From Sparassis latifolia (taxonomy: Eukaryota > Basidiomycota > Agaricomycetes > Polyporales > Sparassidaceae): a DNA stretch of 64,000 bases. The position numbers and the translations under genes are program-made. The first letter of the stretch is position 1, and each line of letters opens with the position of its first letter. The stretch spans positions 992,001 through 1,056,000 of the forward strand of contig CM031555.1 in the NCBI GenBank assembly GCA_018466975.1, given 5' to 3'. The notes under the pieces are model-generated. The model saw only the letters and a program-made list of their open reading frames with translations, searched no databases and was not told where the DNA came from. Positions 28,205 through 40,251 of this stretch are shown here, in pieces.

Positions 28205-30707
28205 ATGAAAGGTTTAAAGAAGACATTGGTCTGTATCTGGCACACCAATTTCTCGGCACGCGTCTCTGATCACCCTCCAGCTTAGTAGGAATAAATCTCA
28301 AGACTCGACATCCTCCAAGCACAAAGATTCGAAGCCTTCCGCCACTGCGGCAGCAAATGCTGCCCCGCCTCCGCCTCCGCCCAATTCAGCCAAGCCATTG
28401 CATTTGCCGGCTTCGGCCGTCGCCAGTCTCAATCATCTCGCACATAATAACAGCAATCACTCTCTTCCGTCTACGAACGGCACCTCTCGCGCCACTCCTG
28501 CTCCCACTCCTCCCGCTCCAAACGCTGATCGTAGATATGCTACCCCGCCCAACCCCGCCCCGCCCATCGTAGTGGTCAGCCCCGAAGTCTCCAGTGAGCA
28601 AGCTGATAGACAGATGCTAAGCATGGATTCCGCTGGCGGCCCTTTGACTCCTCCAAGAGCGAATACTTTCAATCGTCTGCGTCCCACAGGACCGAAGGAT
28701 ACTATCCCCATCGTGGGCAAGCCACCACGAAAGCAGAGAAGCAGTCGCTTCGTGGTGAAAGAGAAGGTTGAGATAGAAAGGTTACCGCCGTTCCTGGGTG
28801 AGGCGTCTGCTCACAGTCATGAGTGGTCACTTATCTTTTGTACGAAGAGACACCGCCCAGCGAGAGGTCGCAGCTCTTCATACAAAAGCTCCACCAATGC
28901 TCTGTGCTCTTCGATTTCAATGATACCAACGCAGAGCTCAAGGGAAAGCAAATCAAGACTCAAACCCTGCACGAAATGCTGGAATACATCACTACGCAGC
29001 GTGGTGTGATTACCGAGTCTATATACCCCGAGGTGGTCAAGATGGTGCGTATACTGATCTACTTGTCAGCCTAGGGAGCGCCCTAATCGCAGTACAGTTC
29101 GCTACCAACTTATTCCGTTCTATACCCCCTCCTGTCAACCCCACGGGCGACGCGTTCGATCCAGAGGAGGACGAACCGGTGCTCGAGCTTGCTTGGCCTC
29201 ACCTCAAGATTGTTTATGAGTTCTTCCTCCGCTTCGTCGAGAGTCCTGACTTCAATACCAACCTCGCGAAGAGGTATATTGACCAGAATTTCGTGCTCAA
29301 TCTTCTCGAGCTCTTTGACTCGGAAGATCCTCGGGAGCGGGACTTCCTGAAGACCACGTTGCACCGTATCTATGGGAAGTTTCTGAACCTGCGGGCACCC
29401 ATCCGTCGGAGCATTAACAACGTGTTTTTCCACTTCATCTATGAGACCGAAAGGCACAATGGTATCGCGGAGCTTCTAGAGATCCTGGGCTCGATCATCA
29501 ACGGGTTTGCGCTGCCCCTGAAGGAGGAGCACAAGACCTTCCTGATGCGCGTACTGATCCCGCTACATAAAGTGAAGAGCTTGTCGATGTACCATCCGCA
29601 GCTAGCGTACTGCGTGGTGCAGTTCCTAGAGAAGGATGCAACGCTGGCTGAAGATGTTGTACTGGGCCTGTTGAAGTACTGGCCAAAGGTCAACTCGCCA
29701 AAGGAGGTCATGTTTCTCAGCGAGATGGAGGAGGTTCTCGATGTTATCGACCCTACCGAGTTCCAGAAGATCCAGATCCCACTGTTCCAGCAGCTTGCGA
29801 GGTGTATCAACAGCCAGCACTTCCAGGTCGCCGAACGCGCTCTAATGTACTGGAATAACGAGTACATTGTCAACTTGATGAGTGACAACCTAGCCGTGAT
29901 TCTGCCCATCGTATTTCCGGCCTTGTACACGAACTCACGATCGCATTGGAACCGGTCAGTTGACTTTACTGTATACTTGGGTGTCTCTCTGAACTTGTCT
30001 GCGCAGAACTATACATGCGATGGTGTACAATGCATTGAAGTTGTTCATGGAGATCAACCCCGATCTCTTCGACGATGCGATGCAACAGTACAAGCAACGC
30101 AAGCTCGAGTGCGTTCTACACATCCTGACAAATTATCAGCTCGCTTGCTGACCGTGTTTTGTTGTTCACCATCAGCGAACGCCAGCATGCTGTCGAGCGT
30201 TACGACGAGTGGCAAAAGCTGCGTGAGCAGGCACTCAATAATTGCGGTGGCAAGGTCCCCGAGGGCTTTGTAGACCAGGAGCCTACGCCACCCCCACCAC
30301 CGGTCGAGGATGTGGATATCATGGACCTTGCAATGGACCTCAGTGCGGTCGCAATTGATGCGGAGGGACCACTTGGCGACCTCGACGAGTCGGGCATTGA
30401 GCGAGTACCAATGGCAGATCCTGGACTAGATGTGAGTGTGTCTAGTGGAATATTGTTCGGCGGCGTTCACTGAATGAAGTTCACGTCGTAGCGGCCGTTC
30501 CCGGAAGTGGGTGAGCATTCACCCGGCAATCTGCATTCACGACGAAAAAGTGCGCTACCGGGTGAGTTTTGCATCCCTGCTGCGGTGACTCTGCCTTACT
30601 TGGTACTTTTTCCAGTCGATCCTACGGTGTTGCGTGATCTGCAGGCGCATCGAAGTCTGGAAGACGCAGTGGCCATTGGCGGACCGCGCGCTGGAGACGG
30701 GTCGTAG
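28205..30707 (+). CDS. RTS1: PP2A regulatory subunit B56 (B')
   Basis: Eight exons (28205-28228, 28281-28797, 28848-29044, 29098-29954, 30007-30108, 30176-30431, 30492-30561, 30616-30707) join in phase to about 704 residues. The first ~190 residues are a Ser/Pro/Asn-rich tail. From [20 protein letters not shown] onward the B56 HEAT-like domain is clear: [60 protein letters not shown] and [14 protein letters not shown] [15 protein letters not shown]. The subunit directs protein phosphatase 2A to substrates in stress response, cell cycle and chromosome segregation. The C-terminal ~130 residues are acidic and Pro-rich and poorly conserved. The last two small exons are assigned from splice signals and phase rather than homology. 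The start at 28205 gives MKGLKKTL. Confidence 0.95.
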
Positions 30708-31279
30708 AGCGGCGACTCGTGCTATTCATTGGAAGAGGCGGAAGGCCAATATACCGGATGCTCTTCCTTTTCCGTCATGCACACGATATACGTATAGCCA
30801 TCCGCACCATATATCCTTTCTCATGTCCTGTTCGTTACGGATCGTCTCGACTCTCATAGTACTAGTGTATGGTGCATACATTCTCTCCTTACAGTATTTT
30901 ACACACTTCGTCTAGCTATATATGTACGTGCTTAGGCACATATGATTTCTCCCTGAGAGCTCGCAGGTGGACTATGTATTATAAACGACGTAGACAAATA
31001 ACTTACGAGGCGGCAGGCTCTTTTTGCAAATCAGGGACGAATGAATGACGAACATGAGTTGAAGAGCAGTCATAGGGTGCGGATGAGACGAGTTGTCCGA
31101 GCGGAAGTAAAAGCGTAGCGTCAGCCGCAGCGCCCCACTAAAGTTATGCCAGCCCACACAGACAGCCCTCGCTTCTTGGCTTTATACCGTCACTGCCCCT
31201 CTAAACATCACCAGATTCTGCATATTGTACTAGCCCTAGCAACGTACGCTTCTCCCTGGCCGTTGCAGGCATACTCAAG
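30708..31279. other. Intergenic
   Basis: About 570 bp between the PP2A subunit and the GT15 gene, both on the plus strand. Short frames on either strand have no partner exons. I see nothing specific; it presumably contains the 3' end of the former and the promoter of the latter. Confidence 0.5.
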
Positions 31280-33164
31280 ATGATGACGCCTATGCGTTAT
31301 GTGATTCTGGTGTTGGCCATCATTGTATGCGGTCTTATGCCCATTTAGCTGTGCAGTATCTGACAGTACGATATAGATTAGTCTTCACTTTATCCTCAGC
31401 TTCTCGCGCGAAGACTATGGTAATGCAACATCATTGTCACGGCTCACCGGAGGGTTCAAGTCGTCCCATCCTCCATATGAAGACTCTATCCCCGAGGACT
31501 ACTACTTCAGCTCAAACAGCTCCATGGCGAGGGCCAACGCTACATTCGTTCTCCTGGCGCGCAACAGTGATTTGCCAGGAATTGTCACCAGCATGAAGCA
31601 GATGGGTAAGTCGGCGCGTGCGCCCACTACGCTGCTTACTCAAGGACGTCTGTTATGCAGAGGATCGGTTTAACAAGAAGTTCAAGTACCCGTATGTGTT
31701 CTTGAACGAAAAACCTTTCGACGATGAGTTCAAGGAGTGAGTGGTGTTGTTTGAGATCCTAACTAGAGCTATAACGTGAACATGGCTGTAGACGGGTACA
31801 AGTCTTGACTGATGCCAAAGTCGAGTTTGGGTTGATACCTTCAGATCATTGGGTTCAGCCAAGTTGGATAGACGAGGAAAGGGCTTCCGCTGCTCGTGAT
31901 GAGATGGTCAAGAATCAAGTCATCTACGGAGGTGAGAGTGACATCATTTTCGGCGACGTTTGTCTCATGGGGGTGTCTACGCAGGGAGTGTTACGTATGT
32001 TCCGAGTCACTGATTGCGTGAATTCACCTCTGAAATACTTCATAGCTATCGTAATATGTGCCGCTTCAATTCTGGCGTAAGTTCACATCGCTTTACTTCT
32101 CAGGGCGATGCTCATATCCACCGGTTAAGTTCTTCTTCCGACATGAGCTACTGGACAAGTACCGCTACTATTGGCGCATCGAGTACGTGCCCATTTTCTA
32201 ACTGTTCTGTTGTCGTCTCTAACCTTGTGTGAAGACCAGACGTCACTTACTTCTGCGATGTCGACTACGATGTGTGTTTGGTCTCAGCCTTCGTCGTTCG
32301 CGTTGTCCATCTGATATCTCCCATATGTTCATAGCCGTTCCTACTCATGCAAGACCAGAGGAAAGTTTATGGTGAGCCATGACCATTCTGCGCGATGCGT
32401 TGCTGACATTGTCGTGAATATGGCTAGGTTTCACAGTTTCGCTGTATGAATATCCCGCAACGATCCCCACGTTATGGAACGCTGTCAAGGGTTAGTATTT
32501 TATGGGTTCTGCTACATCCAATTTTCCTCACCCATCTCTTCAGAGTTCACCAACGGCAATCCGGACCTCGTGGCTCCTGATAATGCTATGAGCTTCCTCT
32601 CCGACGATGGTGGTGAAACCTACAACAATTGCCATTGTAAGCGTGTAATAAGATCGTCGCGCTAGAACAGACAACTAATTCAATCCTCAGTCTGGAGTAA
32701 CTTCGAGATTGGTGATCTTGATTTCTGGCGCAGTGAAACGTACAAGAAGTTCTTCGACTTCTTGGACGAGAAGGGTGGTTTCTACTACGAGGTCCGTGAT
32801 TTTTGGTCCAGTTGTCTCCACAATTGAACGTTGTGTTCCAAGCGCTGGGGAGATGCTCCAGTCCACAGTATCGCCGCTGCCCTGTTTGCACGCAAAGATC
32901 AGGTCCATTTCTTCAACGACATAGGTAATGCGAATATTTGCGATCGCGACTGCATTCTGCTCATAGTACATGGCAGGTTACCGCCACAATCCATTCCAGC
33001 ACTGTCCTCAAGGTGAGCTGCACAAGAAAGGAAAATGCTGGTGCAACCCGAAGGAGAACTTCGGTGAGTGTACCAAACACACCACCGCTTGTGCAGAGCT
33101 GATGTACAACATCACAGATTATGAGTGGTATAGCTGCTTGAGGCGATACGATGCACTGTTCTGA
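31280..33164 (+). CDS. KRE2: Alpha-1,2-mannosyltransferase, glycosyltransferase family 15 (KRE2/MNT1)
   Basis: Fifteen exons join in phase to about 376 residues: 31280-31324, 31377-31605, 31661-31736, 31792-31931, 31985-31994, 32046-32076, 32130-32182, 32235-32271, 32335-32371, 32428-32490, 32544-32636, 32691-32791, 32843-32924, 32977-33063, 33118-33164. A short N-terminal tail and one hydrophobic anchor give type II Golgi topology. The catalytic domain shows GT15 blocks: [37 protein letters not shown] [33 protein letters not shown] and [15 protein letters not shown]. The enzyme transfers mannose from GDP-mannose onto O- and N-linked glycans of cell wall proteins. Exon 5 is only 10 nt, and leaving it out breaks the conserved YGGSV-TYRNMC junction. 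Confidence 0.95.
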
Positions 33165-33278
33165 ATTACTTGCGTATCTATATCTTCTTCCTTTCGTTTG
33201 TCAGACCGGTTTGTAAACTCAGTGCAATGGGTCGCTCAAGGCTCGCATATATCCATCATGAGCTCGTGCCAAAGTGCA

Positions 33279-36200
33279 TTATAGGATAGACTGCGAGTAG
33301 TATTGGTACTGTGCATCTTGTGTAAGAATAACTGTTATTAGAGACTATAATTGACATACCGAATCATACAGTCGTGTCCAACTGGAACCGAGGGAAGTAT
33401 CGATGAGCCGTTGGACGTGCTCCTCCACAAATGCATGAGTAAGACCTTGTTGGAATCGCTCTCGTAACTGTGCCGCGGTCTGTTCTCCAAGTGCAACGAA
33501 ACAGGGTAGTGTTGAATCTGTATGACGCACGCATGAGACGTCATACGTGACCGATAGCAGTCAGACAAACCTTTCTGCATCAACTCTACCAGGGCTGGTT
33601 TATTGATATCAGGATTAGGCTTCGAACTAATCCGGAGACGGGACTCACTTATGATTCGATCGCAATGTTTCCGCGCAGCCTCGAACCCTTCTTTGAAGAG
33701 CCTCGAGAACTCAGCGTATGGTTTGCTGTCAATGCCACCTAGGACCTCGATGTATTCAAGTGGTAGCTTAAAAGGAGCAGCCTCGAATCCAATGTTGCCC
33801 GGAGAATTTGACAACATGAACCCGAAATCGATATGTATCAGATGTCCATCCCGGTCGAGCAGGATATTGCCGTTGTGACGATCCTTGATCTGGAGGAAAT
33901 ATGTGACAAGGGAGTAACCTGAAACACAGCGAGCTCTGTAAGCAGGAACACGGCTGTTATGGAAGAGGTATTACCAGCCAGAGACTTGGCGAAATTGCGC
34001 TGTGCTCGTGCGAACTTTGCGGAAGAAGGGTCACCATATGTCTGGGAAAATGTGAAGAGACACCGAAGGGGAAGTAGCGGCATGCTTACTGTCTTGAAAT
34101 GGTCGAACAAAGTGACATGCCCTAATTGACCTTCAGCCAGTCTCCGTGCATACTCCGACTTTTTGATGGAGTGTATTGACACGGCATCCGTGATGGTCTC
34201 TACCAACCCAGAAGAATTGCCTAGGATAAGTATACGGAAGCTAATTGCAACATTCAATGCGAGTGGTCACATTGGAAATGAGAGAACATACTATCGTACC
34301 CAACACGAGCAATTCTCCTCCTTCCAGATTTTCTCGAACTCCTGGATAAGTTGGACAGCCAGTTGCTCCTGTCGAAGATCACCGCCGGTCTTGACAATGA
34401 CGGAGACACAGTCCCAATTGGCTACGGAATAATAGAGTCACAGAAGAACAAACGGCAGGGCTCAGAGACTGACCTAGATGACCGTAAGGCGAAGCTTGTC
34501 GTATTCGACTCTGTAGGATTTCTGTCGGTAAATAATCGGCTACCGAGCCGCTCTCGAGATGAAGTCCATACCTTCTTTGCGGCCCATGATTCGCTGAAGA
34601 CAACAGCCGATGGGTCTACCTTGCTGAGTTCACGACGAATGATCCCCTCATCTTCCGCAGTTTTTATGCTCCCATCACCGAGACCAAATGTGAACACACC
34701 CTCTCCAGTGCTATTTTCACGCATACGTGCCATCCGCTCTTCTTCCAATGCAAGCATTTCGCCCATGATGCGCTCTCGGATTGCGGCGGCTTCTGACGGC
34801 TGTAATCGCATCCGCGTAGACACCGAAGCAGAAGGGAGTGGTAATGGGTGTTCTTGCGAGGAACCGGACGGTGCGGCTCCCGTTGCGGAAACGACCGGCG
34901 AGCTTATCCGCCAGTTTGTCCCAGGAAGCCATCGGAGCGGAGCTATGAATGTAGACTCCGACCCTGTAACAGGTGTTCCCGGAGGAAGAAGGGCAGTGGT
35001 GGGTTCGCGGACAAGGTTGGCATTGAGCTGTGCAAGCATGACAGCTGCAGTGCGCATACGATCGGAATATTCATCAAGAGAGAGTACACGGGGCGTCGGT
35101 TGCCCGTTACTATGCGGGTGAAGGTGGCTTGAGTCGGGCTCTAAGGGAGGACTCAGCCTCCGCCGAGTCATGGGGATGGAAAGACTGAGGCCGTTGAAAG
35201 ATTTATGTGTCCTGAACGAATCACCCTGGTCGACTGACGGTGTCTGTGGTACCGAAGATGATCGAGACCAGGTAACCATATCAAGCTCCCTGTTCTTCGG
35301 TGGAGGCGGGAGGACAATGGAATCCGAGAGGTTCACGTCGTCCGCACGTAGAGAATTATCCGCGCCATAGATTTGTTCTACAAGGTCAACCTCTTCTTCT
35401 TCATCTACTGGCATCGCCGGTGACACCGGAACAGCGAGGAAGGAGGTAATCCCCAAACCAGACCGGCTATCGTTGACTTCGGCACTGTCAGTACCTATTG
35501 ACACTTCCAGCGCACTGACAGACTCTGGATTTGTCACTGACTGATGAGCTGCAAAGGGCGAATCAGGGAATGCGAAATCTTCCTTCGACCCATCATGGCT
35601 GTTTTCCTTCAGTACTATCTTCTTCAAGATTTCCTTGTTACTGCGCTTGGCAGGGTCGAAATCAAGATCGCCATGAAGAATCTCAATGAGCAAGAGATAC
35701 GGCGCACGCTCTGCTGAGTTGAGCACCACACTCTCGCCTGGTGGTATCCGTACAATTCGATGATGAGGTTGCGGGACATCGTGAGACGATCCAGGCGAAT
35801 CTGAAGAAGAGCACCACATTGGCATGCACACCTAAACAACTCAATGTCAGTAAAATAAATGGTGTCGACAGAACAGACGCAAACTTCTGCGGGTAGCAAA
35901 TGGTTCAACGCTGTGAGTTCGGCCCGCAGTGCGCTTACGCGAGCAAGTCTGGGAACCACCAAGAGTCTGTTCGAAATAGACTCCAATGCGATTAGGAACT
36001 TGATCTTTAAAAAAATGCAAGCTTTGAGTTGAGAAGGACTGCAAGGCAAATGAGAATACCTCAGAACGACAATAATGACTCCGCAAAAGATGAACCTGAG
36101 CCGGGAGGTCATACTTCTGCATAAGTATATCCACCGCATTGGATCCTGTTGTCCTCTGAGGGCGCTTTGTTACCGAAAACGAGGGCGTTGACTGGAAAGG

Positions 36201-37202
36201 TGAAGAGGAAGTATTAGGTGAGGGAAGGTCTTGTTGACCAAAAGGATCCTCTGATAACCTGAATCTACGAATTCCTTTGAGATGAAGGGGGAGCGCAGGA
36301 GTCGTCTGGGCAGCCATTGTCCGTCGACGTCGACTTATTTTGACAGGGACAACAGCTTCAGTACCAGTTTTCGCAGTGTCCGGCGGATTTTTTGCGGAAG
36401 CTTTGTCCTCCTTATCGGAATCCTCCTGCTGGTTATCCTCACCTGTAGCCACTATAGAGGTTGTTGAAGGTGCTGTCCGAACAGGACTGTCATCGGTATT
36501 TTCAAGACTCTTGATATCCTCGTTTTGATCGTCAATACGGCCCTGCTCAATGGCAACTCGGCCCATGATTTTGGTCAATTTCGGCATGCCTGGGGTACCT
36601 GCCCACACCATACCGATCCCCACCACGACCGGCTGAACGTGAGGCTTTACCCTCTTCTGTAGAGGTCCCAACTGCGAGGGTAGAGTAAGGATGGAGTATG
36701 GAGCAATAGGCTGTGCTGGTAGGTCGCCGAATATGATCTCATGACATTCGTGCAATACCCGCTGGCATATAACGAACGACTCGGGGTTATGGCGGGGGAG
36801 CGAGAAGTCTTTCAGGTATGCTTGCATGTACCAAAGGGTCTGGTTATGTCACTACAAATTTCCACATGTTGGAGTTGAACACCCACCAACATAGCAATGT
36901 GGGTCGATTTATGGCAAATCTCGACGACAAAGCATTCAAGAGCTCTTGACTTCGAGGGCCGGGTGACCAGAAGGTGGCTAAGAGACGCGTCAAACTACGG
37001 CGGTTGGCAAGAAGACCACCTGCGTTCACCATATAAAGCCCCACACTTCACGCAAGTCTTGAGTATCAAGCTGTCTGAGCCTGGACGTCAGGTAGTAGGT
37101 GATACCGATGTTGTCTGCATAGAGCCTCAGGTACTGCAGAGCGACGTGTACAGTGAAGAACGACGGCGAGAGAAAGAGACGGAGAAGGAGAGCATGAGAC
37201 AT
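33279..37202 (-). CDS. PIK1: Phosphatidylinositol 4-kinase PIK1
   Basis: Thirteen exons join in phase to about 1,096 residues: 33279-33308, 33360-33517, 33571-33594, 33649-33918, 33975-34041, 34090-34240, 34292-34421, 34474-34510, 34572-35831, 35885-36004, 36060-36839, 36887-36977, 37030-37202. The N terminus carries the lipid kinase unique helical region (ALQYLRLYADNIGITYYL). A middle region of ~600 residues is mostly Ser/Pro-rich. The catalytic domain is intact: NWDCVSVIVKTGGDLRQEQL, SIHSIKKSEYARRL, catalytic loop KDRHNGNILLDRDGH near residue 950 and the metal-binding HIDFGF. PIK1 makes PI4P at the Golgi and in the nucleus, needed for secretion. Start 37202 matches the usual MSHALLLRLFL-type beginning; an ATG at 37292 is possible. 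It converges on the GT15 gene with 114 bp between stops. Confidence 0.95.
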
Positions 37203-37375
37203 CGCTGAGCGAATGCATTCGCTGCCGTCGTCGTCGTTCAGATGAGCGTATAACGGAATGTCAAGCGAGATGCACGCGCTTCGACGATCCAAACGGGGAT
37301 CTACACGTCGCGTTCACGCAGGTTCACACCACTGGCAGCGGCTGCATTTGCCCTTACCTCAACACCGTCACAGCT

Positions 37376-38589
37376 ATGATGCGGCCCCTGTTCGCTCTTT
37401 TATTACTTCCTCTATGCCTCGCTGCGTCTACGGAATCCATTCACGCAGAGCTTGTTGGTCTCGCCGCCGCGAACAATGGGGTCATCAGGCTTGACGAGAA
37501 GACGTACAGTATGCTGACCCATCCTAGCAGGGATTGGTCTGCATCGATCCAATTCACTGCTATGGACAAGAGACGCAGGTGTTCACCTTGTCGGTACGTA
37601 CTGACTGAGTTTTCTGAGCCGTGGTGTCACCTGATTGTGAATACAGGGAGTTCGACCCAAACTTCAACTCGGTTGCGAAAGCTTGGACCAAGGTGCCCGC
37701 TGCGGAACGGAACGCACACTTCTTTGGTACCATAGACTTCGATAACGCTACACCTATCTTCCAAAAGGTGTGGTACATGCAAATTCATACTGTGTATGCG
37801 TCACTGAATTCTCAGTAGCTGGGTATATCATCCGCACCAGTGGTTCATGTGTATCCTGCTGCTGAGGGTCCTCGTCGCCCTGCTAGCGGTCGGACTGGGC
37901 CAATCTCATATGAGTTCACTCAGTGAGTGACCCAGAGAATTTATCTCACTATATCTCATGTACCATATAGTGGGTTTGATGCTGCACCTCTGGCCGAGCA
38001 ACTCTCGCGATTTACCCCCGTGACTATCCCGTACAAGGCTCCGATTGACTTCTCACAATTGGGAACTTTTGCTGCTGTATCTCTAGTTGCTGCCGTTGGC
38101 ATCCGCTTCATTTACCCTGTTCTTCTCAACCGCTGGACGTGGGCTGCTGTTACTGTTCTTGTCTCCTTGGTCATGACTTCTGGATATATGTTCACTCGTA
38201 TTCGTGGAATGCCGAACAGTGGCGCGAACGGACAGTGGATTGCTCCTGGTTATCAAAACCAATTTGGCCAGGAAGTACAAGTCGTCGCGATGATCTGTGA
38301 GTACCTATAAATTTGCGACCAAAACCGCCTTTTGACCAACATCAATGTCTTAGATGGATCATTGTCAGCAGCTTTCCTAATGCTAATACTGGTCACACCA
38401 GCCCAACTGTCCCCGTCGCGACAGCGAGCGCAAGTGTATCTATGGACAGCTGTGATCTTCATCATGTTTTCCGTTCTCATCTCATTTTTCAAAGTGAAGA
38501 ACAGAGGTAAGACCTGTTGGTTGACAATCTGCCACATCAGTGTTGAATTGATCGGCTGCACAGGTTATCCATTCAAGCTTCTCTTTTAG
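37376..38589 (+). CDS. OST3: Oligosaccharyltransferase subunit OST3/OST6 family
   Basis: Six exons (37376-37593, 37647-37767, 37819-37922, 37971-38296, 38354-38506, 38564-38589) join in phase to about 315 residues. A signal peptide (MRPLFALLLLPLCLAAS) leads to a lumenal thioredoxin-like domain with the redox motif CSPC near residues 69-72. Four hydrophobic segments follow, from GTFAAVSLVAAVGIRFIYPV to LWTAVIFIMFSVLISFF. This is the layout of Ost3/Ost6 and of mammalian TUSC3/MAGT1. The subunit forms transient disulfides with nascent chains so that the oligosaccharyltransferase can glycosylate nearby sequons. Length is slightly below yeast Ost3 (350). The gene stands divergently from PIK1, with only 173 bp between start codons, and converges on PI synthase. 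Confidence 0.93.
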
Positions 38590-38815
38590 TTCGAGCGATA
38601 GAGTACGTAGCTGCCTACTTGTGCAATGCGATGACGTGGTGGCACGATCTATTGACTATTGTGCTCGCTCGGAATGGTGGAAGCGAATCCGAACGTGAGC
38701 GATATAATGTACGAATAACAAAGTCCCCTTCCGAAGTTACACGGAAACATATACGATAAAGATCTGGTCGGGACAGAAGGGGGAGAATACGCCGTCAGCA
38801 TTTCGGCAGAACCCT

Positions 38816-39802
38816 TCACGATCGTTTTGCATCCTCTCTGGCTTGTGCTCTCTCCGCAAGATCCACACCAACGAGGATCTTCGACGCTTTCCACAATTGA
38901 ATGACGTTGATTACATTCTTGAGCGCGCACACGGGGAAGCATAACATAGCCATGACTTCCGCCCAAGTGTAAGGTTCCAGATAGCCCACGGACAAGCCAA
39001 GCGACGTTGATAGTGGTGTGTTGACCCACTTCATGAGGTAGAGAGCAACGTAGAATAGCTCGTTACCCGCGCATATTACGAATAGCACTCGCTGACGATG
39101 AGGTTAAATGTGACATACGGCACGATGAATTCGGCACTCACAGGATCATTGTAGTAAAACCACAATATGCGACTCACTTCGCTGGTTACTATCTTATGAC
39201 TGCGCGAACCAGTGACAAGGGAGCTGCGGGATGTGTGAATGGCATGCACCATGGCTCTTCAAATCCTAACATTACCTGTACATATGCATATAATGACTGC
39301 TGAAGTCAAGCGAAATGAGAATTTGGAAGACAATAGCATAAGCAGGGTATGCAGATGCGAGATAGCACAGCAACGCCGACGTCGTGCACCTTTGATATCC
39401 CTGTCAGTTGAAAGCACCGGATATCCTTCAGAACACTGACCGATCAGTGACCATGTCTAGCACCGCCCCAAATTTTGATGTCTGTCCTAATGCTCTTGCA
39501 GCATGTCCATCGAAAGCGTCCAACAAGCACGATACCGTATAGGCAAGCGTGCAATACTTGGGATGATAATTCATGTAATGCAATGCCATCGCAGCAAGAA
39601 CAACGCGCGAGTATCCTGCGTGTAGACGTAAACAAACTAACGACAAAGTATGGTGCGGAAAGAGCTACTTGCCAATGAGATTGGGCACGAACAGAAAGAC
39701 ATTTTCTGAGTATGTCTGCGCTGTCGCGAGATCCACCGCCACTTTCGCGTCCACCACATCAATTGGCCTCCTCCGCGAGTTGGCCGATGTCTTCTTCGCC
39801 AT
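38816..39802 (-). CDS. PIS1: CDP-diacylglycerol--inositol 3-phosphatidyltransferase (PI synthase)
   Basis: Five exons (38816-39091, 39142-39223, 39276-39389, 39441-39615, 39673-39802) join in phase to about 258 residues. The CDP-alcohol phosphotransferase motif is complete across AFDGHAARALGQTSKFGAVL and the following DMVTD. Hydrophobic segments and HYMHMYSSLVTGSRSHK, typical of PI synthases, follow. The C terminus is charged (ERAQAREDAKRS). The enzyme makes phosphatidylinositol from CDP-diacylglycerol and inositol in the ER. The first intron (39616-39672) starts with GCAAGT, not GT. Only this GC donor restores the conserved PNLIGYSRVVLA, so I treat it as a GC-AG intron. The start at 39802 (MAKKTSANSRRR) is the only ATG in the exon before the conserved region. 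Confidence 0.93.
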
Positions 39803-40251
39803 GATCAGGAATTAGTTGTGTTACGCGATTAAAGAGAAGAGTGTACGATGAGGAGGGGACACCAGTCTGGACGGGTCCGGCGAGAGGCTGTAGTAAGTTA
39901 TCTGCAAGCTCAGGCTGGTGAGGCCGGCCGTCGGCAGTTGACAAACCGCCATTATGCGCGACATGATAAGCGCTCGCCGGTTGATGCTCGAATTCGAATT
40001 TCTACTATGGACTACGCAACATATTGAGTACCATTATACAAGAAGTTTTGCGAAAATAGCGACATAGCACCGCCACATGAAATCTCGATGAATGGGAAGG
40101 AATTCTTGACGCGGGAGGATGCTGGGGAACGAACGCCACACTGGAGTGTACTTCAGTCGTTGACAGTTCGCATTTGCAACACGTCTACATCGGATTATTC
40201 AAGGTGTATCAGGGTGTAAGGGAAACGGTCAGGAAAAGGATACGGCGATCT

